A stretch of DNA of 64,000 bases, from the NCBI RefSeq assembly GCF_003664255.1, contig NZ_RCCV01000003.1, positions 310,001-374,000 on the forward strand. Reading direction: 5' to 3'. Every line of letters starts with the position of its first letter. The stretch's first letter is position 1. The translations under genes were made by a program, and so were the position numbers. This DNA is from Micromonospora sp. M71_S20 (GTDB taxonomy: Bacteria > Actinomycetota > Actinomycetes > Mycobacteriales > Micromonosporaceae). The notes under the pieces are model-generated. The model saw nothing but the letters and a program-made list of their open reading frames with translations. It was not told where the DNA came from and did no database searches. Of this stretch, positions 34,683 to 42,842 are shown in pieces.

Positions 34683-34979
34683 GCTGTGACGGAGCCGAGT
34701 AGCGCCCCGACCCGCCAGTTGAAGAGAGCCGCCGGTTGCTGCGAGGCGGTCTGGCACCGGGCGCGCGAAGACCCTCCCGAGCTGCGGGAAGAACGGCGGG
34801 TGGCCGGCGCCGCGCGACTGCGCGGACGGGCCGCTCCCCGCCCAGTAGAGCCCGCCCGGCTGGCCCCGGTGAAAAGGCGACGAACGAGGCCCCCGCACGC
34901 GGGGGCGAAGGTGTGGTGGCACCGCGAGGTTTCCCGCTCGCCCACACCTCCCGGGGCTGAGGCGATGCTTCGCCGCCCC
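34683..34979 (+). ncRNA. T-box leader with apparent GAC (Asp) specifier
   Basis: The 480-nt gap before aspS contains the parts of a T-box riboswitch. Stem I begins with GGAG (34691-34694) paired to CTCC (34774-34777), and the AGTA bulge is at 34698-34701. AGAGAGCC (34723-34730) is the distal AG-bulge signature, and GGTTGCTGCGAGGC follows it. Opposite AGTA the specifier loop reads GAA-GAC-C, giving the Asp codon GAC at 34770-34772. The T-box motif GGTGGCACCGCG is at 34915-34926 within an antiterminator-like helix (GGTGTGG with CCACACC). A GC hairpin (34953-34979) without a T-run follows. Uncharged tRNA(Asp) would be expected to switch on aspS. It is unclear whether control is by termination or by masking of the GAGGAG ribosome site. 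Confidence 0.8.
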
Positions 34980-35021
34980 AGGGCGGCGCAGGCGTTGCGA
35001 TCGATCGAGGAGCAGCCCGCT

Positions 35022-36308
35022 GTGCAACGCATCCTTTCCACCCAACTCTCCGCCCATGTCGGCGTGCCCGTCCGGATCGCCGGCTGGGTGCACCGCCGCC
35101 GGCTGCTCAAGTCGGTGGCCTTCCTGATCGTGCGGGACGCCGCCGGTCTCGCCCAGGTGGTGGTCACCGACCCGGCCGTGCGCGCCGAGGTGGAGCAACT
35201 CACCGAGGAGACGGTCGTCGAGGTCACCGGCACGGTGGTCGCGAACCCGACGGCCCCCGCCGGGGTCGAGCTGACCGCGCCGGCGGTACGACCGCTCGGC
35301 CCGCCCGCCGTACCGCCGCCGTTCGACCTGTACCGGCCGGCGCTCACCGCGAGCCTGCCCACGCAGCTCGACCACGCGCCCGTCGCGTTGCGTCACCCGA
35401 CCCGGGCGGCGGCGCTGCGCGTCTCGGCGGCGGCGGTGGCCGGGTTCCGGGCCACGCTCGACGCCCGCGACTTCGTGGAGATCCACACCCCGAAGGTGGT
35501 CGGCTCGTCCACCGAGAGCGGGGCGAACGTCTTCGCGCTGGACTGGTTCGGCCGGCCCGCGTACCTGGCGCAGTCGCCGCAGTTCTACAAGCAGCTCATG
35601 GTCGGCGTCTTCGAGCGGGTCTACGAGGTGGGTCCGGTGTTCCGGGCCGAGCCGCACGACACCGTCCGGCACCTGGCGCAGTACACCTCGCTCGACGCCG
35701 AGCTGGGCTTCGTCACCGACCACCGGGACGTGATGGCCGTGCTGCGGCACACCGTGGCCGGCATGCTCGACGCGGTACGCGAGCGGGCCGGGGCCGCGCT
35801 CGCCACCCTCGGGGTGTCGGCCCCGGACGTGCCGGCCGAGATCCCCGCCGTGCACTTCACCGAGGCGCTCAGGATCGGGGGAGCGCCGGTGGACGAGCCG
35901 GACCTGGCCCCGGCGCACGAGCGGGCGCTGGGGGAGTGGGCGCGGCGGGAGCACGGCTCGGAGTTCCTCTTCGTCACCGGCTACCCGATGGCGAAGCGAC
36001 CCTTCTACACCCACCCGGACCCGGCGCGGCCCGCGTACTCCAACGGGTTCGACCTGCTCTTCCGAGGGTTGGAGCTGGTGACGGGCGGGCAGCGGCTGCA
36101 CCGGCACGCCGACTACCTGGCGGCGCTCGCCGCCCGGGGCGAGCCGGTCGAGCCGTACGCCGGCTACGTCGACGCGTTCCGGCACGGGATGCCGCCGCAC
36201 GGCGGTTTCGCCATCGGCCTGGAACGCTTCGTGGCCCGCCTGACCGGCGCGACCAACGTCCGGGAGGTCACGGCCTTCCCCCGCGACCTCCACCGCCTGA
36301 CCCCCTGA
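35022..36308 (+). CDS. aspS: Aspartyl-tRNA synthetase, short archaeal-type (AspS2-like)
   Basis: A class IIb aminoacyl-tRNA synthetase of 428 aa. The OB-fold anticodon-binding domain (VRIAGWVHRRRLLKSVAFLIVRD) is at about 10-100. Motif 2 is FRAEPHDTVRHLAQYTSLDAE (from 207) and motif 3 is GGFAIGLERFV (394-404). LAQSPQFYKQLM is the Asp-binding flipping-loop region. The insertion (GAD) domain of ordinary bacterial AspRS of about 590 aa is absent. This form, often called aspartate-tRNA(Asn) ligase, may charge both tRNA(Asp) and tRNA(Asn). The GTG has GAGGAG 9 nt upstream. The Asp T-box in front argues that it responds to tRNA(Asp) charging. It could be a second AspRS, whether backup or inhibitor-resistant, since the main bacterial aspS is not in this window. 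Confidence 0.88.
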   Translation: MQRILSTQLSAHVGVPVRIAGWVHRRRLLKSVAFLIVRDAAGLAQVVVTDPAVRAEVEQLTEETVVEVTGTVVANPTAPAGVELTAPAVRPLGPPAVPPPFDLYRPALTASLPTQLDHAPVALRHPTRAAALRVSAAAVAGFRATLDARDFVEIHTPKVVGSSTESGANVFALDWFGRPAYLAQSPQFYKQLMVGVFERVYEVGPVFRAEPHDTVRHLAQYTSLDAELGFVTDHRDVMAVLRHTVAGMLDAVRERAGAALATLGVSAPDVPAEIPAVHFTEALRIGGAPVDEPDLAPAHERALGEWARREHGSEFLFVTGYPMAKRPFYTHPDPARPAYSNGFDLLFRGLELVTGGQRLHRHADYLAALAARGEPVEPYAGYVDAFRHGMPPHGGFAIGLERFVARLTGATNVREVTAFPRDLHRLTP

Positions 36309-36337
36309 CCCCCACCCCCCTCACCCCCGGTCCCCAC

Positions 36338-36402
36338 CCGTCGATCATGAGGTTGACGGCGAAGTCGATCTCCTTCAGTGCCGCCAACCTCATGATCGAC
36401 GG
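36338..36402. repeat. Palindromic element, GATCATGAGGTTGAC type
   Basis: Arms of 23 nt (36338-36360 and 36380-36402) are inverted copies with one mismatch around 19 nt. It lies between the convergent aspS and VOC genes. The core GATCATGAGGTTG is shared with the element at 12060-12114. Confidence 0.8.
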
Positions 36403-36445
36403 CGGATCCGGGGGTGGGGCGGGCCGGGGTGGGGTGGGGTGGGGG

Positions 36446-36838
36446 TCAGGTCGGGCCGAGGAGGTCCCAGAGGTTGCCGGCGATGTCTCGGAAGACGGCG
36501 ACCCGGCCGTACGGCTCGGTGCGCGGCGGCTTCACGAACTCGACGCCCGCCTCGACCATCCGCCGGTGGACGGCGTCGAAGTCGTCGACCTGGAGGAAGA
36601 AGCCGACCCGGCCGGCGACCTGGTCGCCGACCGATCGAGCCTGCCGGTCGCCGTCGGCGCGGGCCAGCAGCAGCCCCGTCTGCGCGCCCGGCGGCCGGAC
36701 GACCACCCAGCGCTTCGGCCGGCCGTCGTTGGTCAGCGACGGGGAGTCCTCCACCAGCTCGAAGCCGAGCACCTCGGTGAAGAAGTCGATGGCCGGGTCG
36801 TACTCGGCCACGACGATCGTGACCAGGTCGATCCGCAC
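36446..36838 (-). CDS. VOC-family protein
   Basis: A 130-aa glyoxalase-fold protein: MRIDLVTIVVAEYDPAIDFFTEVLGFEL, then VGFFLQVDDFDAVHRRMVEAGVEF, ending RVAVFRDIAGNLWDLLG with the usual final Glu replaced by Asp. Close relatives are annotated as lactoylglutathione-lyase-like, without a proven substrate. It begins 3 nt after lipB, so the two are one operon. The start ATG has no separate ribosome site other than within the lipB end. Confidence 0.85.
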   Translation of the reverse strand: MRIDLVTIVVAEYDPAIDFFTEVLGFELVEDSPSLTNDGRPKRWVVVRPPGAQTGLLLARADGDRQARSVGDQVAGRVGFFLQVDDFDAVHRRMVEAGVEFVKPPRTEPYGRVAVFRDIAGNLWDLLGPT

Positions 36839-36841
36839 CGG

Positions 36842-37483
36842 TCAGGCCGTGACGAGGGTGGGCAGGTGGCGCTCGACGACCGGCAGCACGTCGGCCACGG
36901 TGACCGGGCGGCCCAGCTCGGCGGTCAGCGAGGTGACCCCGGCGTCGCGGATGCCGCAGGGCACGATCCGGTCGAAGTGGCCCAGGTCGCAGTCGCAGTT
37001 GATGGAGAAGCCGTGCAGGGTCACCCCGCGGGCCACCCGGATGCCGATGGCCGCCACCTTGCGGGCCGGGCCCCGGTCGTCCTCCGGCACCCAGACCCCG
37101 CTGCGCCCCTCGACCCGGCCGGCGGTCAGCCCGAACTCGGCGCAGACGTCGATCAGCAGCTGCTCGGTGCGGCGGACGTAGGCGACCACGTCGACCGGGT
37201 CGGGCAGCCGCACGATGGGGTAGCCGACCAGCTGCCCCGGGCCGTGCCAGGTGATCTTGCCGCCCCGGTCCACGTCGACGACCGGGGTGCCGTCCATGGG
37301 GCGGTCCCACGGCTCCGTGCGCTTGCCGGCGGTGTAGACGCTCGGGTGCTCCAGCAGCAGCACGGTGTCGCCGCGCTCGCCGGCCACCACCGACTCGTGC
37401 AGCCGGCGCTGCTCGTCCCAGGCGGCCTGGTAGTCGAGGACACCGGCGCGGACGGCCGTGAGGCCGGAGGTCGTCGTGGTCAC
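36842..37483 (-). CDS. lipB: Lipoyl(octanoyl) transferase
   Basis: A 213-aa enzyme that moves octanoyl from ACP to the lipoyl domains, preparing the LipA substrate. Family blocks are [51 protein letters not shown] with the catalytic Lys, and [17 protein letters not shown] with the acyl-Cys. The GTG at 37483 lies 7 nt from TAGGCT, so the mRNA is probably leaderless like that of lipA. In-frame codons upstream read [12 protein letters not shown] and look non-native. It is followed by the VOC gene after 3 nt. Confidence 0.95.
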   Translation of the reverse strand: MTTTTSGLTAVRAGVLDYQAAWDEQRRLHESVVAGERGDTVLLLEHPSVYTAGKRTEPWDRPMDGTPVVDVDRGGKITWHGPGQLVGYPIVRLPDPVDVVAYVRRTEQLLIDVCAEFGLTAGRVEGRSGVWVPEDDRGPARKVAAIGIRVARGVTLHGFSINCDCDLGHFDRIVPCGIRDAGVTSLTAELGRPVTVADVLPVVERHLPTLVTA

Positions 37484-37490
37484 GCCGCCA

Positions 37491-37496
37491 AGCCTA
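37491..37496 (-). promoter_or_regulatory. -10 element TAGGCT, leaderless lipB
   Basis: TAGGCT lies 7 nt before the lipB GTG, identical in sequence and spacing to the lipA promoter. Confidence 0.55.
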
Positions 37497-37584
37497 GACC
37501 CGTACCGGCCGGTCACCATCGGTGACGCGGCTCACGGCGGGACCCGGCGGCGGGTGGGCGCCCGCGCTCGGCCGGGGCGACGAC

Positions 37585-39405
37585 TCAGCCCTGCGGGACC
37601 CGCCACAGCCACACGTCGTCCACCCGCTCGGGCGGGCCGAGCAGCGCTGTCACGGTCCGCCGGATCGCCTCCTCGTCGACCGGCCACTTCGCCCCGTGCA
37701 CCTCGTCGGGCAGCACGATCGTCTCGATCCGCCAGTGCCGCAGGTCGGCGCGGACCTCTTGGACGCTGCCCTCGGTGATGATCGGCACGAGCCCGGTCCG
37801 GCCGGCCTGGTCCACCAGCGCGCCGAACGGGCGCGGCGGCGGGCCGATCCGCCCCCGGCCGTCGGGGCCGCCGGGGCCGAGGAAGAAACCGGAGGGGATG
37901 GCGAACTCGCCCTGCCGGTGCGCCAGGGCGTACGCCTGCCAGCGCTGGCCGTCGGGGTAGACGTCGAGGGTCAGCGGCACCGGGGTCAGCACGCCGCCGG
38001 GGGAGACGTGTTCCCGCCACGTCCCGGCGGTGATGAAGCGCGGGACCGGTTCGCGTTCGATGGTCAGCAGCGGCGTCGGCACCAGCGGCAGCAGCGCCAG
38101 CGCGAACCCCGCCCACCAGGCCAGCCGCGCGGGTCGGCGCCGGGGCGGATCGGCGCGGAGCTGGTCCACGGCGTACGCGAGCAGCACCCCGATCACCGGC
38201 GCCACGACCAGCGCCAGCCGGGCGGGCAGGGCGGCGTTCACCACCGGCAGGTGCCCGAGCAGGTCGAACGGCATCGGCAGGTCGAAACGACGCCCGTCGA
38301 CCTTGGCCACGGGCCCGAACGACAGCACGGTGAAGACGACGGCCGTCACGCCCAGCGCCCAGAGCGTCGCCCGGCGGGCCGCGTCGGCCCGGCGCCACAG
38401 CGCCACGAAGCAGGCGACGGCGAGCAGCAGCAGCGGAATGCCGAAGAACGAGTTCTCCTCGGTCGGGTTCGGCGCGAGCTGGGTGCCCAGCCCCACCTCC
38501 CCGGCGATCGACCGGCGCGGGTACGCCGCGTACGCGACGACGTCCTCGGAGTGGATGATCGCGTCGAAGCCGGTGCCGTGGAAGCGCTGCGGGCCGGCGA
38601 AGTGCAGCCACAGCGGGTACGCCAGCAGCACCCCCGCGACGACGGCGGTCACCCCGAGGCCGCGCAGGAAGGTCGGCAGCACGGCGCGGGCCTCGGCGCG
38701 GTGCACCGGGTGCAGCGCCCAGGCGGCGACGAAGACGCCGAGCGCCAGCGCGGTGAAGAAGAGCCCCTCGGCGGCGATGGAGAAGGAGACGGCGACGAGC
38801 ACGCCGAGGATCGCGCCGTCGCGCAGCGGGTGCCGGGAGCGGCGCAGCGCGAAGGTCCGCCAGATCAGCAGCGGCACCAGCCAGCCCGCCGTCCAGTTCA
38901 GATGGGCGTTGGCATGCGAGACCATGCCGGGGGAGAAGCCGACGAACAGTCCGCCGACGGCGGCGGCGAGCGGGCTGCGGAGCAGGTGCCGGGAGAGCAG
39001 CCAGTACCAGGCGAACGCGGTGGCGGCCAGGTTGAGCGTGAGGATCACCAGGAACGTGGCCGGCGGCCCGATCAGGTACGTCAGCGGCGCGAAGACCACC
39101 GCGTACACGGTGATCGAGGTGTTGACCGCGAGGTTCACCCCGTCGGGGACGTTGACCAGGTAGGTGAAGAGCGGGTTGTCGCCGTGGGTCACCGCGTGGC
39201 CGCCGAAGGCCAGCAGCCACTCGAAGAGCGCCTGGTCGCTGGAGTTGACCGTGATGGCGCGGGTGTTCGGGCCCTGCCACAGCCCGCTGGTCACCCAGAC
39301 GGCGAGTGTCAGCGCGACCAGCGCCACGATCAGGTCGGCCCGCCGGTGGCGGACGACGCGGGGCGGCGAGGCCGGCGAAGGCGCCAGGGACGGGGAGGTC
39401 GGCAC
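37585..39405 (-). CDS. Polytopic membrane protein, probable GT-C glycosyltransferase
   Basis: A 606-aa protein with about 11-12 helices and a C-terminal extracytoplasmic domain of about 180 residues. The loop after helix 1 (NSSDQALFEWLLAFGGHAVTHGDNPLF) has the acidic residue expected in GT-C enzymes, and a further extracytoplasmic FSPGMVSHANAHLNW block is present. The C-terminal part (PSGFFLGPGGPDGRGR, IITEGSVQEVRADLRHWRIETIVL) looks globular. I do not know the sugar or acceptor. The GTG is 7 nt from TAACGT (leaderless). It lies upstream of lipB on the same strand with a gap of about 100 nt. Confidence 0.6.
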   Translation of the reverse strand: MPTSPSLAPSPASPPRVVRHRRADLIVALVALTLAVWVTSGLWQGPNTRAITVNSSDQALFEWLLAFGGHAVTHGDNPLFTYLVNVPDGVNLAVNTSITVYAVVFAPLTYLIGPPATFLVILTLNLAATAFAWYWLLSRHLLRSPLAAAVGGLFVGFSPGMVSHANAHLNWTAGWLVPLLIWRTFALRRSRHPLRDGAILGVLVAVSFSIAAEGLFFTALALGVFVAAWALHPVHRAEARAVLPTFLRGLGVTAVVAGVLLAYPLWLHFAGPQRFHGTGFDAIIHSEDVVAYAAYPRRSIAGEVGLGTQLAPNPTEENSFFGIPLLLLAVACFVALWRRADAARRATLWALGVTAVVFTVLSFGPVAKVDGRRFDLPMPFDLLGHLPVVNAALPARLALVVAPVIGVLLAYAVDQLRADPPRRRPARLAWWAGFALALLPLVPTPLLTIEREPVPRFITAGTWREHVSPGGVLTPVPLTLDVYPDGQRWQAYALAHRQGEFAIPSGFFLGPGGPDGRGRIGPPPRPFGALVDQAGRTGLVPIITEGSVQEVRADLRHWRIETIVLPDEVHGAKWPVDEEAIRRTVTALLGPPERVDDVWLWRVPQG

Positions 39406-39412
39406 GCAGCGG

Positions 39413-39418
39413 ACGTTA
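39413..39418 (-). promoter_or_regulatory. -10 element TAACGT, leaderless membrane-protein gene
   Basis: TAACGT lies 7 nt before the GTG at 39405. Confidence 0.45.
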
Positions 39419-39567
39419 CCAACCGCACCGGGGCAGGCCGGTCAGGACGCACATCCTCCGGACGCGGAATGTGTGACCGTGCCCCATGTCACAGCATCGA
39501 CACATCGACGTAACGTCGCGGCAATTCGCGGGTGACCCAGTTCACACCCCGTCCCCAGGAGGCCCCC

Positions 39568-40827
39568 GTGCGCCGCTCCCCGTCCCTGCTCTCCCGGCTG
39601 ACCGGCGCGGTCGCCGGGATGGTCCTCGCCGCCGCCGCGGTGGCGACCGTCGCCGCCCCCGCCCAGGCCGCCACCCTCACCCAGGTCACCAACTTCGGCT
39701 CCAACCCCGGCAACCTCGCCATGTACGCGTACCGGCCGGACAACCTGCCGGCAGGAGCCCCGGCCGTCGTGCTGCTGCACGGCTGCACCCAGAACGCCGC
39801 CGGCTACTTCGCCAACTCCGGCTGGCAGAAGTTCGCCGACCAGTGGAAGTTCACCCTGATCGTGCCGCAGCAGTCCAGCGCCAACCAGCCGCTGAGCTGC
39901 TTCAACTGGTTCGTCGAGCAGGACATCGCCCGGGGCTCCGGCGAGGCGCTGTCGATCAAGCAGATGGTCGACCACGCCAGGAACAACTACGGCACCGACG
40001 CCCGCCGGGTGTTCGTCAGCGGGCTCTCCGCCGGCGGGGGAATGAGCGCGGTCATGCTGGCCACCTACCCGGACGTCTTCGCCGCCGGCTCGGTCGTCGC
40101 CGGCCTGCCGTACCGCTGCTCGCCGCCCGCCTCCACCAGCACCTGCCAGTACAGCGGGGTGAACAAGACCCCGCAGGAGTGGGGCAACCTGGTCCGGGCC
40201 GCGTACCCCGGGCACACCGGCCCGCGCCCCCGGGTCGCCATCTGGCACGGCACCTCGGACTCCACCGTCGTACCGGCCAACGCCACCGAGCTGCGCGACC
40301 AGTGGACCAACGTCCGGGGCGTCTCGCAGACCCCCACCAGCACCGCGTCGCTGCCCGCCAACACCAGCCTGGAGGTGTACGGCAACAACGACGTCCGCCT
40401 CTACCGGGTCTCCGGCATGGGCCACGGCACCCCGGTCGACCCGGGCCCGGGGGCCGAGCAGTGCGGCACCGCCGCCGCGTACATGCTGGACACCATCTGC
40501 TCGGCGTACCACGACGCGGTCTTCTTCGGCCTGAACGGCGGAACGGGCCCCAGCCCCACCCCCACGGCGAGCCCCACCGTCTCCCCCACGGCGAGCCCCA
40601 CCGTCTCCCCCACGGCGAGCCCCACCGCCTCCCCGACCGCGAGCCCGACCCCGGCACCGACCTGCGTGACGGCCAGCAACTACGCGCACGTCGCCGCCGG
40701 CCGTGCCTACCAGTCCGGCGGCTACGCCTACGCCAACGGCTCGAACCAGCGGATGGGCCTCTACAACACCTTCTACAGCAGCACCCTCAAGCAGACCGGC
40801 CCCAACCACTGGGTGATCGGCTGCTGA
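39568..40827 (+). CDS. Secreted PHB-depolymerase-type esterase
   Basis: A 419-aa exported esterase. The Sec signal peptide (SLLSRLTGAVAGMVLAAAAV ending APAQA) is cleaved near residue 35. The alpha/beta-hydrolase domain has the oxyanion block VVLLHGCTQNAAGYF and the nucleophile in VSGLSAGGGMSAVM. RVAIWHGTSDSTV carries the Asp and VSGMGHGTPVDPG the His. The family includes poly(3-hydroxybutyrate) depolymerases and feruloyl esterases. A Ser/Pro/Thr linker of repeated TASPTVSP, encoded by 24-bp tandem repeats near 40560-40640, leads to a C-terminal 55-residue domain with a Cys at each end (CVTASNYAHVAAGRAYQ to NHWVIGC) that probably binds the substrate. The GTG has AGGAGG 5 nt upstream. Confidence 0.88.
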   Translation: MRRSPSLLSRLTGAVAGMVLAAAAVATVAAPAQAATLTQVTNFGSNPGNLAMYAYRPDNLPAGAPAVVLLHGCTQNAAGYFANSGWQKFADQWKFTLIVPQQSSANQPLSCFNWFVEQDIARGSGEALSIKQMVDHARNNYGTDARRVFVSGLSAGGGMSAVMLATYPDVFAAGSVVAGLPYRCSPPASTSTCQYSGVNKTPQEWGNLVRAAYPGHTGPRPRVAIWHGTSDSTVVPANATELRDQWTNVRGVSQTPTSTASLPANTSLEVYGNNDVRLYRVSGMGHGTPVDPGPGAEQCGTAAAYMLDTICSAYHDAVFFGLNGGTGPSPTPTASPTVSPTASPTVSPTASPTASPTASPTPAPTCVTASNYAHVAAGRAYQSGGYAYANGSNQRMGLYNTFYSSTLKQTGPNHWVIGC

Positions 40828-40845
40828 TCCCGCACCTGCGCGCCG

Positions 40846-41745
40846 CTACTCGGTGAGGGCGGCGCGCAGGGCGGTGGCCAGGGTCGGATGGCGGTAGGTG
40901 AAGCCGGCCCCGGTGAGCACGCCCGGGAGGACGCGGGTGCTGGTCAGCGCCTCGTGCGCGAAGCCACCCAGCGCCACCTTCAGCGCCAGCGCCGGGATCG
41001 GGACGATCGCCGGTCGGCGCAGCTGCCGGGCCAGCTCCCGGGTGAACTCGGCGTTGGTCACCGGGGCCGGTCCGACCAGGTTGACCGGCCCCACGAGGTC
41101 GTCGCGGTCCAGCACGAACCGCGTGGCGTCCAGCCAGTCCGCCATGGAGATCCACGGCAGCCACTGCCGGCCGCTGCCGAGCCGGCCGGCGATGCCCAGC
41201 CGGAACGGCAGCAGTTGCGGCTTGAGCAGCCCGCCGTCGCGGTGCAGCGGCAGCCCGATGCGCAGCCGCACGACGCGTACGCCCGCGTCCTCGGCCGGCC
41301 GGGTCGCCGCCTCCCACACCCGGCAGACGTCGGCCAGGAAGCCCTCGCCCGCCGGGGCGTCCTCCTCGACGGCCCGGTCGCCGGTGTTGCCGTACCAGCC
41401 GACCGCCGAGGAGTTCAGCAGCGCCCGCGGCCGGTCGGCCTGGGGCAGCCCGGCGATGGTGATCGCCAGCGTGGTGGTGGTGTCGACCCGGCTGGACCGG
41501 ATCAGCTGGCGGTACCCGTCGTTCCACCGTTTGTCGCCCACGCCCGCGCCGGCCAGGTTGACCACCGCGTCCGCCTCCGCCACCACCGCCGGGTCGAGCT
41601 GCGCGGCGGACGGGTTCCACCGCCGCTCGTCGCGGCCGCGCGGCGGCCGGCGGACCAGCCGGGTGACCTGGTGCCCGTCCGCCGTGAGCCGGTCGACCAG
41701 CCGGGTGCCGAGGAAGCCGGACGCGCCGGCCATGAGGATCCGCAT
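40846..41745 (-). CDS. TIGR01777-family NAD(P)-dependent epimerase
   Basis: A 299-aa extended short-chain dehydrogenase-like protein (YfcH/SulA family). It opens with ILMAGASGFLGTRLVDRLTADGHQVTRLVRR, the dinucleotide-binding fold. It also shows DAVVNLAGAGVGDKRW, LLNSSAVGWYGNTGD (Ser and Tyr of the active site) and LPWISMADWLDATRFVL. A DUF1731-type C-terminus (VPIPALALKVALGGFAHEALTSTRVLPG) is present. The substrate is unknown. It is downstream of the aldo-keto reductase gene by 44 nt on the same strand and ends 18 nt from the convergent esterase stop. Confidence 0.88.
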   Translation of the reverse strand: MRILMAGASGFLGTRLVDRLTADGHQVTRLVRRPPRGRDERRWNPSAAQLDPAVVAEADAVVNLAGAGVGDKRWNDGYRQLIRSSRVDTTTTLAITIAGLPQADRPRALLNSSAVGWYGNTGDRAVEEDAPAGEGFLADVCRVWEAATRPAEDAGVRVVRLRIGLPLHRDGGLLKPQLLPFRLGIAGRLGSGRQWLPWISMADWLDATRFVLDRDDLVGPVNLVGPAPVTNAEFTRELARQLRRPAIVPIPALALKVALGGFAHEALTSTRVLPGVLTGAGFTYRHPTLATALRAALTE

Positions 41746-41789
41746 GCCCCATCTTCGGGTACGCAGCCCGGCGCGGCTGCGCCGAGCGG

Positions 41790-42791
41790 TCATCCCTCGG
41801 CCGGGACCGGGCGGAGGTCGGCCATGAGTCGTTCGACCTCCGCGAAGGCGTCCTCGGGCAGCGGGCCGAGGGCGAGGGTGTCGAAGTTCTCCTCGGCCTG
41901 GGCCACCGTCCGGCAGCCCGGGATCGGCACCGTCCGGGGACTGCGGGCGAGCAGCCAGCCGAGCGCGCCCTGGGCGAGCGTACGGCCGTCGGCGGTGAGC
42001 GCCGCCCGGATCCCCTCCACCCGGGCCGCCCACTGCGGAGTGGGCCGGCCGTCGGTGAACCAGACCAGCCACTCCGGGGCCATCCCGCGCACGTCGTCCC
42101 GGCCGACGGCCCGCGTCGCGCCCGTGAGCAGCCCCATCGCCAGCGGCCCCCGGTTGAGGGCGGCCACGTCGGCCGCGTCGCACACCGCCAGCATCCGGGC
42201 GTTGTCCCGCAGCACCGACTGGTCGTGCTGGATCGCGGCGCAGTGCGGCCCGGCCGCCGCGAACGCCTCGGCCGACGCCGGGTCGTCGGTGCTCCAGCCG
42301 TACGCCCGGATCTTGCCCTGGGCGACCAGGTCCTCCAGTGTGCCGACCAGGTCGAGCGCGGCGGGCACCGGCAGGTCGTTGATGTGCAGCTGGTAGAGGT
42401 CGACGTGGTCGGTGCCGAGCCGGCGCAGCGACTCCTCGAGGCTGGACACCGCGTAGTCGGGGCTGGGGTCGGTGCCGGTCCACCGCCTGGTCGCCTCGTC
42501 GGCACGGTTGCCGAACTTGGTGGCGATCACCGCCCGGTCGCGGCGCCCGGCGAGGGCCCGGCCGAGGACGCGCTCGCTGTGCCCGGCACCGTAGTTGCTG
42601 GCCGTGTCGAAGAGGGTCACCCCGAGATCCAGCGCGGCGTGGACGGTGCGGACCGACTCGTCGTCGTCGACCTCGCCCCAGCCGAACGGCTGCCCTCCGT
42701 CGCCCCACAGTGGCCCGCCGATCGCCCAGCAGCCCATGCCGAGCGCGCCGACCTCGATCCCGCTGCGACCCAGAGTTCGTGTCGTCGTCAT
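41790..42791 (-). CDS. Aldo/keto reductase, MerR-linked
   Basis: A 333-aa NADPH-dependent TIM-barrel oxidoreductase. Catalytic residues are in FDTASNYGAGHSERVLG (Asp/Tyr), IATKFGN (Lys) and DLYQLHINDLPV (His). The NADP phosphate site is IPGCRTVAQAEEN near the end. It is divergent from a MerR-type gene, and the operator palindrome between them covers its promoter. A TTGACC -35 lies on the minus strand (42824-42829) with a long 19-nt spacer, as in MerR-activated promoters. Known AdhR/MerR pairs respond to aldehydes, so a detoxifying role is likely by analogy. Confidence 0.9.
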   Translation of the reverse strand: MTTTRTLGRSGIEVGALGMGCWAIGGPLWGDGGQPFGWGEVDDDESVRTVHAALDLGVTLFDTASNYGAGHSERVLGRALAGRRDRAVIATKFGNRADEATRRWTGTDPSPDYAVSSLEESLRRLGTDHVDLYQLHINDLPVPAALDLVGTLEDLVAQGKIRAYGWSTDDPASAEAFAAAGPHCAAIQHDQSVLRDNARMLAVCDAADVAALNRGPLAMGLLTGATRAVGRDDVRGMAPEWLVWFTDGRPTPQWAARVEGIRAALTADGRTLAQGALGWLLARSPRTVPIPGCRTVAQAEENFDTLALGPLPEDAFAEVERLMADLRPVPAEG

Positions 42792-42806
42792 GCCCCACAG
42801 CGTTCA

Positions 42807-42826
42807 ACCTGGAGTGCGCTCCAGGT
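42807..42826. promoter_or_regulatory. MerR-family operator
   Basis: ACCTGGAG and CTCCAGGT form 8-bp inverted arms around TGCG, centred between the divergent aldo-keto reductase and MerR genes. The site lies in a lengthened spacer of the reductase promoter, the hallmark of MerR regulation. Confidence 0.75.
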
Positions 42827-42830
42827 CAAG

Positions 42831-42836
42831 TACGCT
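42831..42836 (+). promoter_or_regulatory. -10 element TACGCT, leaderless merR gene
   Basis: TACGCT lies 6 nt before the ATG at 42843. Confidence 0.5.
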
Positions 42837-42842
42837 GCCGCA

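Noticed and set aside
40560..40640. A separate DNA repeat element in the esterase gene
   Set aside because: The 24-bp repeats simply encode the Ser/Pro/Thr linker between the catalytic and C-terminal domains, a normal feature of secreted depolymerases.
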